NCBI GenBank assembly: GCA_020047725.1
Contig: JAIFNM010000073.1
Span: forward strand, 1-7,987
Length of the DNA stretch: 7,987 bases
From: Betaproteobacteria bacterium
GTDB taxonomy: Bacteria > Pseudomonadota > Gammaproteobacteria > Burkholderiales > Rhodocyclaceae
Direction: 5' to 3'
Shown here: positions 1 through 6,832 of the stretch, piece by piece
How positions within the stretch are numbered: the stretch's first letter is position 1
Layout of the letters: every line of letters starts with the position of its first letter
Notes under the pieces: generated by a model
Database searches by the model: none
The model's input: only the letters and a program-made list of their open reading frames with translations
What the model was told of the DNA's origin: nothing
Translations under genes and position numbers: made by a program

Positions 1-563
1 CCGGCCTCGAAATCGAAAATAATCAGATCGCCTGATCGACGCACACTGGCTTGTCGGATCGTCTTGATCGGTGATTTCGCCTGACAATCTGCCGCCCGAA
101 AAGCCGAAAAGTCATGCTCGCCCAGTAGCGACACTGCCGCCTGCTGCATGATGTCGACGTCGAGCGGGTGGTGATACCAGCCGGCACGGCCATGCCACAC
201 ACCTGTCCGCTGCGGGCGATTGATCAGCACATAACGGTAGCGGCGCCCATACGCCGAAAAGCGCGCGTGGAATTCGTCGGGGACCGGATGGACCCAGCGC
301 ACGGCCACCTGCGGCGGGAGAAATGTATTGACACCGCGCACCCAGGCAGTGAGCGGACGCTCGACCTGTGTGTCAAAGTGCACGACTTGAGCACTTGCAT
401 GGACTCCGGCATCTGTCCGACCGGCGCACATGACGTTGATGGCCACACCGGCAATCTGTCCCAATGCTGCCTCCAGTGCGTCCTGCACAGTCCCTCCGCC
501 CGGCTGCGTCTGCCAGCCATGGAAGGCGCTTCCGTCATATTCAACACCGAGAGCGAGTCTCAC
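1..563 (-). CDS. truA: tRNA pseudouridine(38-40) synthase TruA, N-terminal part (cut by window start)
   Basis: TruA isomerises uridines 38-40 in the anticodon stem-loop of many tRNAs to pseudouridine, in the cytoplasm. About 187 residues are visible; the family is usually about 260-270 long, so the C-terminal third lies outside the window. The reading frame gives an N-terminus VRLALGVEYDGSAFHGWQTQ, then GGGTVQDALE, then the catalytic motif CAGRTDAGVHA (residues 46-56) with the nucleophile Asp51. Further family-typical stretches follow: NTFLPPQVAVRWV, FHARFSAYGRRYRYVL and GEHDFSAFRAADCQAKSPIKT. I chose GTG at 563-561 because the protein then starts as TruA normally does (M-R-L-A-L). An in-frame TTG five codons earlier is possible. 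The start overlaps the stop of the upstream CbiQ-like gene as GTGA, so translation is probably coupled. A weak AGG lies about 8 bases upstream. Family assignment is firm. Confidence 0.95.
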   Translation of the reverse strand, partial: MRLALGVEYDGSAFHGWQTQPGGGTVQDALEAALGQIAGVAINVMCAGRTDAGVHASAQVVHFDTQVERPLTAWVRGVNTFLPPQVAVRWVHPVPDEFHARFSAYGRRYRYVLINRPQRTGVWHGRAGWYHHPLDVDIMQQAAVSLLGEHDFSAFRAADCQAKSPIKTIRQASVRRSGDLIIFDFEA

Positions 564-1171
564 GCGAACACCTGGCAATAATAGAAAACTGACACGGTCA
601 CAACGAAAACCAGCGTCAGACCGTAATCCGACCAGCGAAGCGGTTGATGATTCACTTCAACTCGTTCACTCACATTCAACGTCGGTGCATCAAGCAAACT
701 TCGCCAGTCACGCGGTCGCGGCAACGTTTCGACGTAGCGCAGCACCAGCATGAGGCGAACAACGCCACGGTCAGGATCAAGCCCAAAACCACGCATAGGC
801 TTTAGCAATACATGCGTAGCCGCCAGCAAATCGTGAAGTGGCATGGTTTCCAGAAAAGCAGCAACTGCCATCAGCACCAGCAACAGACGGCCAAGGTGAA
901 TCAGCGCTTCGAGCCCCCCCTCCTGCGTCGGCGCACCAACACCGTTCCAGAGCGGCTGACCAGCAATTCCCCACGGGAATATGATGAGAAGTGAAAGCAG
1001 CAGCCAGCGCGTGCGCCAGATGAGTTGTCCGCCTCGCCGAAGAACTCTTTTTCCAAACAAAGGAAACAACAGGAAAGCGCCCACCAGCGTTGAACCGCTC
1101 AAACTCTGCACGGCAATCAGGAGCAAAAGCCATGCAATGAGACGTGTCGCAGGATGGACGTCAAGTTTCAA
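560..1171 (-). CDS. CbiQ/EcfT-like integral membrane protein
   Basis: This is probably a divergent member of the CbiQ/EcfT family, the transmembrane coupling subunit of energy-coupling-factor importers. Visible signs are an N-terminal KLDVHPATRLIAW, like the D-P-R-T-K-L opening of CbiQ, and a segment LLKPMRGFGLDPDRGVVRLM followed by LVLRYVE, like the cytoplasmic helix region of the family. Numbered from the earliest possible start (TTG at 1204), hydrophobic segments lie at about residues 21-50, 66-81, 99-117 and 195-212. The two Ala-Arg-Gly coupling motifs usual in EcfT are not visible; residues 160-190 there look short and polar. No ATPase or substrate-binding subunit lies nearby. The start is uncertain. 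TTG at 1204 falls in the T-run of the preceding terminator and lacks a ribosome site, so I chose TTG at 1171 (203 residues), which has AGGA upstream and gives MKLDVHPATRL. The gene overlaps truA by four bases. Substrate unknown; membrane location is clear, family moderately sure. Confidence 0.7.
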   Translation of the reverse strand: MKLDVHPATRLIAWLLLLIAVQSLSGSTLVGAFLLFPLFGKRVLRRGGQLIWRTRWLLLSLLIIFPWGIAGQPLWNGVGAPTQEGGLEALIHLGRLLLVLMAVAAFLETMPLHDLLAATHVLLKPMRGFGLDPDRGVVRLMLVLRYVETLPRPRDWRSLLDAPTLNVSERVEVNHQPLRWSDYGLTLVFVVTVSVFYYCQVFA

Positions 1172-1204
1172 AAGAGGTGTTCCTGGTGCTGTTCTAACAA
1201 ACAA

Positions 1205-1235
1205 ATGGCCGTAGCCCTTTCCGAGCTACGGCCAT
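1205..1235 (-). terminator. Rho-independent terminator after fimV, possibly bidirectional
   Basis: A perfect 11-bp inverted repeat (ATGGCCGTAGC at 1205-1215 and GCTACGGCCAT at 1225-1235) encloses a 9-base loop. Read on the minus strand it begins 20 bases after the fimV stop and is followed directly by TTGTTTGTT, a good intrinsic terminator shape. On the plus strand the hairpin is followed by AATTTTA, so weaker termination from that side is possible. The downstream CbiQ-like gene therefore needs read-through or its own promoter; I see no convincing promoter in the gap. Confidence 0.85.
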
Positions 1236-1255
1236 AATTTTACCTGCCCTACTGG

Positions 1256-4200
1256 CTAGTCGCTGATTCTGATCAGAATGGCCTGCGCTTTTTCACGCTG
1301 AGTAGCGTCGCCTTCCTTCACCACTTCCTGCAGAAGTTCACGTGCGCCTTCAAGATCACCCATTTCCTCGTAGGCCTTCGCCAGATCAAGCTTGGTGCTT
1401 ACCTCCTCATTCGAACTGATGTCGAACTCTGGCACCAGATCATCCGTTTCAACACCAAACTGCGGATTCACTTGTGTGTCTGCCTGCGATTCCTCAAAGT
1501 CCCGATCCAGAGAAATAGAAGGCTCAACCTCAAGAGGCCTGACAATAAGTGTTTCTGACTGCTCCATCAGGAAATCCTGTTCCGGAAGGAGGTCTGGTTC
1601 AACGCCAAAGCTCGGGCTCACGACCGTCTCTGCCTGTTCAATCGAAAAATCCGGATTGACAGCCGTCGAAACCTGGACGCGATCAAACTCAAACTCGGAT
1701 GTATCTGAAAGATCAGGCAACTCCGATGAAACTTCGGTTTCAACAACCGGAGGTGTCACTGGCAATTCAGCAGGAGGTTCGTTGAGATCCAGATCAATCG
1801 AGGACATATCGAATGAAGTCGGCTCTGGCATTGACCGGCCAAGGAAGGTCGATTCGGTCAGACTGACGTCAAACTCGACGCCATCATCAGCAAGCAGCCC
1901 AACTTCGGGCACATCATTCAACGCATCCGATTGCTCTCCCGCATTTGCGGCCGCCGGTTCCAACTCGATTCCAAGATCAAAATCAAGGTCTGCAACCTCA
2001 GTCGAGTTCACGGCCTCGGACGGCGGGGTGTCAACTGAAACGTCGAGAAGACCGAAGTCCAAACCAATCTTTGTCTCATCAGCACCAGCAGTTACATAGG
2101 TGGAAGCAAACGGAGCATCCATGCCAAGATCAAAATCGAGCGCACCGGTCTCAACAGCGGATTCCGGCAGACTAAGCGTATCGATCATTTCGTCTTTGGC
2201 AACGTCCGCAAGAGGCGCGGGTTTCTCTTCTTCCATACCAAGATCGAAATCAAGATTCGCCAGATCAGGGGCAACCGGAGTCACCGGAGCAGCCGGTTCC
2301 GGTGACAACTCCTCTGCAATCGCAACCGCGGCCAATCTTGACAACTCTCCTGGCATACTAACTGTATTCTTCACAGAGGACGACGGAACGATAACCGTTG
2401 CGTCAGCATCAAACGCGGCCAGGCCCGCCTGCGCAGCATTACCGAACAGCGGATTAGCTGGGTCAAGCTTGAGACCCATCGCCGCAGCTTTTTCCCAGTC
2501 TGCACCGACACCGCCTGTCTCGCCGTAGAGATCGGTTGCCAATGACTCGAATTGCTTGAGATCTTTGCGATTCGAATAGATTTCAAGCAGCTTCAAATGA
2601 ATGGCATAACGCTTCGGATCCTTCTGCCGTGCTTCGATCAGTATTTCCTCGGCCTGGACATCACGGCCATACGCCATATAGACATCGGCCTCAGCCACCG
2701 GATCAACTTCATCCGTATCAATACTACCCGGCCCGGCTTGGCTGAAATCGGTTTGAGCCGGCGTATGCGAGGTATCAACGCTCTGACCACCGGTACTACG
2801 GAAAACGGAGTTGGCTGTCAGACTTTGGCCCTGCGGTGTCAGGGTGCTACCCAAATTTAATGGCACTTCCTCTTTGCCAGCGCGTCGCCGCCGCGCAACG
2901 AAAAATGCTGCGATAAGGGCCAGAAGCCCGCCCCCGCCCGCCAGCGCCAGCGGATTATCAAGCAAATCGCTCATGAAACCGGGCTCCTCAAGCGGTACAG
3001 GAGGAGGCGGAACAACTGGTTTTGCCACCGGTTTTGGCACTTCAACCGGTTTTGGTTCCGGTTTTGGTACTGGTACCGCTTCAACTGGCTTCGGATCGGG
3101 TACTTTTTCAACCGGCTTCTCAACAACAACCGGCTCAACCTTGGCAGGAGGCGACGCAACGACAGCCGCTGAAGCAGGCGGTGGTGATACCGGCTTAACT
3201 TCTTCCGCCGGCTTCTTGACTTCGAACGGCGCAGGTTTGGCTGCCGCTTGTTTCTGCAACTCAGCCAGATTCTGATTCTTCAGTTCAATCAGCTTCTGCA
3301 GGTCGCTAACGCTCTTCTCAAGAGAGGCCAGGCGTTGGTTCGCCTCCTTGAGTGCTTTTTCCTTGGCAATCTGATCTTCTTCGCTACGCTTCGATGCTGT
3401 TCCGGACTTGGCACCAGAAGTGTCGGTTTTGGAAACCTTCAACTGGTCTTTCGACTCCTCAGCCGATGCTGCTTTATCCTCGACCTTTGCCGTTATCTTG
3501 CCAGCGGCATCTTGTCTTGAGGCTTCTTCCTTTATCGGAGACTGAGCAGCCACACCAGCAAGCTTGTTTCGGTAGGCATTCCAATCAGATGACTGTGCAA
3601 CGATTATCTTTTTGGCTTCACCACTGGAAACAGCTTCAATCGCTGATTTGTCCGGCACAGAAAGAATCTTGCCGGCTTTCAGGCGATTCATGTTGCCACC
3701 GTCGAAAGCATCCTGATTGGCACGTAGCAACCCAACCAGCATCTGCTCTAGCGTCACGCCTTCGGGTTTGGTTTCGCTGGCAATCTTGTGCAGCGTATCG
3801 CCACGCCTGACTTCACGAACATTTTGCCCATCAGCAGTCTGATCCGCCGCTTTCTGGGCTGGCGCTTGAGTGCGAACCTTAGCCATCGCCTTGCCGCGCA
3901 CTTCTTCATCAATCGTCGCCGTACGAGCCGACCCTGACGTCACCGCGGACTTAACCGTCGGCGGCACAACAGGGACAGCAGGGGAACCTTTCGCCATAAT
4001 ATCGGGCGGATCGAGCAAGAAGGTGTACTCACGAACCAAGCGGCCTGCAGGCCAGTTGAGTTCAAGCAGCATATCAACAAAAGGATCGTTGATCGGCTTA
4101 TCGGAGCTCAGCTTGATTACGGATTGTCCATTGGTGCGCTTGTCCAGACTGAAGCGTATCCCCAACAGGGTTGTCGCATAATCCAGTCCCGCCTGTTTGA

Positions 4201-4432
4201 ATGCGTCCGGTGACGCAAGCTGGGCTCTCATATCGGAAAGCTCTTCTCGCGTCACGGAAAGCTCTATCTCAGCACGCAGGGGTTGCCCAAGCGACGAGAA
4301 TACGACAATCTTCCCAAGCCCTGCCGCTTGTGCTGCCAGCGGCACGCCCGAAAGCGCAAGGCAAGACGCCACCGCCAGAACGGAGGTGCGTAACCCAAGA
4401 GATTTAAATGCGTTATGTGTTTTATTTGCCAC
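1256..4432 (-). CDS. fimV: FimV-family inner-membrane LysM/TPR protein
   Basis: FimV is an inner-membrane hub that in Pseudomonas supports type IV pilus assembly, twitching and polar localisation. This 1058-residue copy has the full architecture. A signal peptide ends near AAQAAGLG (about residue 37), followed by the conserved SSLGQPLRAEIEL. A periplasmic domain runs to about 145 and a LysM domain spans about 204-261 (REVRRGDTLHKIA, then MNRLKAGKILSVP). A coiled coil covers about 350-396. A Pro/Lys/Val-rich linker (about 400-485) leads to one membrane segment (about 494-513) and an RRRR stop-transfer cluster. The cytoplasmic part is acidic, with a TPR-like region (about 580-636), two repeat families (727-822 and 928-1003) and the FimV C-terminal domain (about 1013-1056, TKLDLAKAYEEMGDLEGARE). 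The start is GTG, with AGGG about 10 bases upstream, and leads straight into the signal peptide. It is flanked by terminators, so it is probably transcribed alone. Pilus role is inferred from the family. Confidence 0.95.
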   Translation of the reverse strand: MANKTHNAFKSLGLRTSVLAVASCLALSGVPLAAQAAGLGKIVVFSSLGQPLRAEIELSVTREELSDMRAQLASPDAFKQAGLDYATTLLGIRFSLDKRTNGQSVIKLSSDKPINDPFVDMLLELNWPAGRLVREYTFLLDPPDIMAKGSPAVPVVPPTVKSAVTSGSARTATIDEEVRGKAMAKVRTQAPAQKAADQTADGQNVREVRRGDTLHKIASETKPEGVTLEQMLVGLLRANQDAFDGGNMNRLKAGKILSVPDKSAIEAVSSGEAKKIIVAQSSDWNAYRNKLAGVAAQSPIKEEASRQDAAGKITAKVEDKAASAEESKDQLKVSKTDTSGAKSGTASKRSEEDQIAKEKALKEANQRLASLEKSVSDLQKLIELKNQNLAELQKQAAAKPAPFEVKKPAEEVKPVSPPPASAAVVASPPAKVEPVVVEKPVEKVPDPKPVEAVPVPKPEPKPVEVPKPVAKPVVPPPPVPLEEPGFMSDLLDNPLALAGGGGLLALIAAFFVARRRRAGKEEVPLNLGSTLTPQGQSLTANSVFRSTGGQSVDTSHTPAQTDFSQAGPGSIDTDEVDPVAEADVYMAYGRDVQAEEILIEARQKDPKRYAIHLKLLEIYSNRKDLKQFESLATDLYGETGGVGADWEKAAAMGLKLDPANPLFGNAAQAGLAAFDADATVIVPSSSVKNTVSMPGELSRLAAVAIAEELSPEPAAPVTPVAPDLANLDFDLGMEEEKPAPLADVAKDEMIDTLSLPESAVETGALDFDLGMDAPFASTYVTAGADETKIGLDFGLLDVSVDTPPSEAVNSTEVADLDFDLGIELEPAAANAGEQSDALNDVPEVGLLADDGVEFDVSLTESTFLGRSMPEPTSFDMSSIDLDLNEPPAELPVTPPVVETEVSSELPDLSDTSEFEFDRVQVSTAVNPDFSIEQAETVVSPSFGVEPDLLPEQDFLMEQSETLIVRPLEVEPSISLDRDFEESQADTQVNPQFGVETDDLVPEFDISSNEEVSTKLDLAKAYEEMGDLEGARELLQEVVKEGDATQREKAQAILIRISD
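1424..1651 (-). repeat. Three 25-residue tandem repeats in the FimV tail
   Basis: FimV residues 928-952, 953-977 and 978-1003 align as three consecutive units, each opening with Asp-Phe. Units 1 and 2 continue with (E)Q(A/S)ET, unit 3 with SQADT. Each then has a V-x-P core (VVSPSFGVEP, IVRPLEVEP, QVNPQFGVET). A partial earlier unit is visible at about 915-927 (STAVNP). The repeats are degenerate and end just before the C-terminal FimV domain. Their function is unknown; they may be a flexible acidic spacer or a docking array. Confidence 0.75.
1967..2254 (-). repeat. Interspersed LDFDLG(M/I) motifs in the FimV tail
   Basis: The peptide LDFDLG followed by Met or Ile occurs at FimV residues 727-733, 765-771 and 816-822. 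A variant LDFGLLD lies at 791-797, and looser forms (VEFDVSL, SIDLDL, FEFD) follow later. Spacing is 25 to 51 residues in Ala/Glu/Pro-rich sequence. At the DNA level the copies share a plus-strand core close to CCAAGATCAAAATC. The pattern looks like repeated short linear binding motifs on a disordered tail; that role is an inference. Confidence 0.75.
2993..3142 (-). repeat. Pro/Lys/Val low-complexity linker in FimV
   Basis: FimV residues about 431-480 are built almost entirely from Pro, Lys, Val and Glu, with recurrent KPVE, PKPV and PKPE units (for example VEKPVEKVPDPKPVEAVPVP). The segment lies just before the membrane helix, so it should be periplasmic. It probably acts as an extended spacer that lets the LysM domain reach peptidoglycan. 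Such regions change length easily by slippage. Confidence 0.8.
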
Positions 4433-4465
4433 GGCGCCACCCTGAGCGTCGAAATCGGAATTATT

Positions 4466-4494
4466 AAAATAACATCATGGAGTTAGCCATGCAA
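4466..4494 (-). promoter_or_regulatory. Possible sigma-70 promoter of fimV
   Basis: On the minus strand TTGCAT (4494-4489) and TATTTT (4471-4466) are separated by 17 bases, a reasonable match to -35 and -10 boxes. A second A/T-rich alternative, TAATAAT, overlaps immediately downstream. The -10 box ends about 33 bases before the fimV GTG. Because the preceding operon ends in a terminator, fimV should have a promoter in this gap. The exact boxes are a guess. Confidence 0.35.
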
Positions 4495-4514
4495 GCTAAA
4501 CTTGCTTGTGATGT
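4472..4514. repeat. Nested inverted-repeat cluster upstream of fimV
   Basis: Outer arms ACATCA (4472-4477) and TGATGT (4509-4514) enclose two adjacent small dyads. These are CATGG/CCATG (4476-4480 and 4487-4491) and GCAAG/CTTGC (4491-4495 and 4501-4505). The arms share a few bases, so not all pairs can form at once; a 4-bp outer stem with two inner hairpins is almost possible. The cluster overlaps the candidate -35 box, so it could be an operator; it would lie upstream of the predicted transcript start. Each arm is short enough to arise by chance. Confidence 0.35.
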
Positions 4515-4527
4515 AAGATTTTCAGCA

Positions 4528-4568
4528 AATAAAAAAGCCGGGGCTTGCGCACCGGCCTTTTTATTTCA
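4528..4568 (-). terminator. Rho-independent terminator after asd
   Basis: On the minus strand, GCCGG (4556-4552) and CCGGC (4541-4537) form a GC stem around a 10-base loop. It is followed by TTTTTTATTT and preceded by AAATAAAAA, so the stem can extend through the A/T flanks with one mismatch. It begins about 10 bases after the asd stop and should end the leu-asd transcript. The flanking A-run and T-run also make it plausible in the other direction, but no plus-strand gene is seen. Confidence 0.85.
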
Positions 4569-4577
4569 ACGAATCAA

Positions 4578-5708
4578 TTAGTTGTCGAGCAGTATGCGCA
4601 GCATTCTACGCAAAGGTTCTGCTGCGCCCCACAGTAATTGATCGCCAACCGTAAAGGCCCCAAGATACTCCGGCCCCATGGCGAGTTTATGCAGACGGCC
4701 AACCGGCACCGTCAACTTGCCGGTTACGGCAGCAGGCGTCAGTTCCCGTTCACTTATCTCGCGCTCGTTCGGCACGACCTTGGCCCACTGATTGCCATTG
4801 GCGATGATGTCACTCACTTCGTCAAGCGGCACATCTTTCTTGAGTTTGATGGTCAGGCCCTGCGAGTGGCAACGCATGGCGCCGATACGCACACACAAGC
4901 CGTCGATCGGAATGCTGCCGGGCGTGCGGAATGCCGGACGACCAAGAATCTTGTTACATTCGGCACCGCCCTTCCATTCTTCTTTCGACTGTCCGCCGTC
5001 AACCGCAACATCAATCCACGGAATCAGGCTTCCAGCCAGTGCGGTATTACGGAAATTTTTAGTCGGGAAGCTGGAAGCACGCATCGTCTCGGCGACCTTG
5101 CGGTCAATTTCTAGAATGGCCGAGGCCGGATCTGCCAGATCAGCTTTTACAGCATCATGCAGCGCCCCCATTTGGGAGAGTAATTCGCGCATGTTCTGCG
5201 CACCCGCACCTGAAGCTGCCTGATAGGTCATCGCCGAAACCCATTCGACGAGATCCTTCTGGAACAAGCCGCCCAGACCCATCAGCATTAGCGAGACCGT
5301 GCAGTTACCGCCGATCCAGTTCTTGCCACCCTTGCTCAGCGCATCCTGAATAACGTTGAGGTTAACCGGATCAAGAATGATGACTGCATCGCTCTCCATG
5401 CGCAACGAGGAGGCTGCGTCGATCCAGTGACCGTTCCAGCCGGTAGCGCGCAATTTTGGGAAGACTTCCTTGGTGTAGTCACCGCCCTGGCACGTAACGA
5501 CGATGTCCATCTGTTTGAGCATGTCAATTGACATGGCATCGTGCAGCACGCCACCTTCTTTGCCACCCAGCGTCGGCGCTTTTCCGCCAACCGACGATGT
5601 CGAGAAATATACGGGCTCGATGTAACCGAAATCGCCCTCTTCCACCATGCGCTGCATGAGAACCGAACCCACCATGCCACGCCAACCAACCAGACCTACC
5701 TTCTTCAT
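4578..5708 (-). CDS. asd: Aspartate-semialdehyde dehydrogenase
   Basis: Asd reduces beta-aspartyl phosphate to L-aspartate 4-semialdehyde with NADPH (EC 1.2.1.11), the branch point to lysine/diaminopimelate, threonine and methionine. The 376-residue protein is close to the 367 residues of the E. coli enzyme. The N-terminal nucleotide-binding motif is VGLVGWRGMVGSVLMQRM. The catalytic cysteine is in GGNCTVSLMLMGLGGL (Cys136), a conserved stretch is YQAASGAGAQNMREL, and the active-site histidine is in MRCHSQGLTIKL (His281). I chose ATG at 5708 because it gives the normal MKKVGLVGW start and has GAGG about 9 bases upstream. An in-frame start at 5744 would add 12 unlikely residues. The gene follows leuB by 41 bases with no terminator between, and a terminator stands right after it, so it is probably the last gene of the leucine operon. 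Confidence 0.97.
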   Translation of the reverse strand: MKKVGLVGWRGMVGSVLMQRMVEEGDFGYIEPVYFSTSSVGGKAPTLGGKEGGVLHDAMSIDMLKQMDIVVTCQGGDYTKEVFPKLRATGWNGHWIDAASSLRMESDAVIILDPVNLNVIQDALSKGGKNWIGGNCTVSLMLMGLGGLFQKDLVEWVSAMTYQAASGAGAQNMRELLSQMGALHDAVKADLADPASAILEIDRKVAETMRASSFPTKNFRNTALAGSLIPWIDVAVDGGQSKEEWKGGAECNKILGRPAFRTPGSIPIDGLCVRIGAMRCHSQGLTIKLKKDVPLDEVSDIIANGNQWAKVVPNEREISERELTPAAVTGKLTVPVGRLHKLAMGPEYLGAFTVGDQLLWGAAEPLRRMLRILLDN

Positions 5709-5749
5709 CGCACTCGCCTCTCTTAAGAAAACCTTTGGAACCAATCAAC

Positions 5750-6814
5750 TCACAGCGCCGCGAGCACTGCGTCACCCATTTCCCTTGTCCCGACTTTTTT
5801 CGTACCCGCCTCGCAGATATCACCAGTGCGATACCCCTGAGCCAACACCTTTTTGACCGCATTTTCAATTCGCAGCGCGACTTCTTCGTTAGCGAAGGAG
5901 TAGCGCATCATCATTGCGACCGAAAGAATCGTTGCCAGCGGATTAGCCACGCCCTTGCCGGCGATATCCGGCGCCGAGCCGTGGCACGGTTCGTACATTC
6001 CCTTGTTGTTCTCATCAAGCGATGCCGAAGGGAGCATGCCGATCGATCCCGTCAACATTGACGCTTCGTCCGACAGGATGTCGCCAAACATGTTGCCGGT
6101 CACCATCACGTCAAACTGCTTGGGCGCCCTGACTAACTGCATTGCGGCGTTATCCACCAGCATGTGCGACAGCTCGACATCCGGATACTCCGGTGCCAGT
6201 TCGATCATCACATCACGCCAGAGCTGCGTCGTTTCCAGCACGTTCATCTTGTCGACTGAACACACCTTTTTGTTGCGCTTGCGTGCGGCTTCAAAAGCAA
6301 CACGACCGATGCGACGAATCTCGCTCTCGGTGTAGTGCATGGTGTTCAGACCAAAGCGCTGCATCTTTCCATCGACTAAACGCGTCTCGATGCCTCGCGG
6401 TTGACCAAAATAGATGTCGCCCGTCAATTCGCGCACGATCAGGATGTCGAGACCGGCCACGACTTCAGGCTTGAGCGTCGAAGCATTGGCCAATTCGGGA
6501 TAAAGAATGGCCGGTCGCAGATTGGCGAACAACCCGAGTAACTTGCGAATACCGAGCAAACCGCGCTCAGGACGCTGCTCACGCGGGAGCACGTCCCACT
6601 TCGGTCCACCGACCGCGCCAAGCAGCACGGCATCAGCTTCCTGAGCAAGCTTCTGGGTCGCCTCAGGGAACGGACTACCCGTCGCATCGACGGCGCAGCC
6701 GCCAAGAAGCGCTGTCTCGAGTTCAAACTTGAGTTCAAGCGCTTTAATTACACGAACGGCCTCAGCCATGATTTCAACACCGATTCCGTCACCCGGAAGA
6801 ACACAAATTTTCAC
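5750..6814 (-). CDS. leuB: 3-isopropylmalate dehydrogenase
   Basis: LeuB oxidises and decarboxylates (2R,3S)-3-isopropylmalate with NAD+ to 2-oxoisocaproate (EC 1.1.1.85), the last leucine-specific step before transamination. The 354-residue length is normal. The N-terminus is MKICVLPGDGIGVEI. Substrate-binding arginines fall in LLGIRKLLGLFANLRP (Arg90, Arg100) and IVRELTGDIYFGQPRG (Arg128). Catalytic Tyr161 is in HYTESEIRRIGRVAFEAA and Lys189 in SVDKMNVLETTQLWRDV. The metal aspartates are Asp221 (VDNAAMQL) and Asp245/Asp249 (GDILSDEASML). The NAD site is HGSAPDIAGKGVANPLATI. The start is GTG with AGGA about 9 bases upstream. It lies 18 bases after leuD and 41 bases before asd. No defect is seen. 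Confidence 0.98.
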   Translation of the reverse strand: MKICVLPGDGIGVEIMAEAVRVIKALELKFELETALLGGCAVDATGSPFPEATQKLAQEADAVLLGAVGGPKWDVLPREQRPERGLLGIRKLLGLFANLRPAILYPELANASTLKPEVVAGLDILIVRELTGDIYFGQPRGIETRLVDGKMQRFGLNTMHYTESEIRRIGRVAFEAARKRNKKVCSVDKMNVLETTQLWRDVMIELAPEYPDVELSHMLVDNAAMQLVRAPKQFDVMVTGNMFGDILSDEASMLTGSIGMLPSASLDENNKGMYEPCHGSAPDIAGKGVANPLATILSVAMMMRYSFANEEVALRIENAVKKVLAQGYRTGDICEAGTKKVGTREMGDAVLAAL

Positions 6815-6832
6815 AATGTCATCCTATTAAAA

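Noticed and set aside
168..581. Plus-strand frame of 137 codons and a minus-strand frame at 224-547
   Set aside because: Both are out of frame with truA, whose conserved motifs occupy the whole stretch.
1392..2528. Long plus-strand open frames opposite the FimV tail (235 and 142 codons)
   Set aside because: They are antisense shadows of the repetitive acidic FimV tail: Ser/Thr-rich, with no recognisable domain, and fully inside a convincing minus-strand gene.
2811..3275. Plus-strand frame rich in Gly, Thr, Ser and Phe that looks like a repeat protein
   Set aside because: It is the complement of the Pro/Lys/Val linker of FimV; the apparent GFGTG repeats come from antisense proline codons.
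5709..5744. Longer asd start at 5744 adding 12 residues
   Set aside because: The ATG at 5708 has a ribosome site and gives the canonical MKKVGLVGW start; the extension is not family-like.
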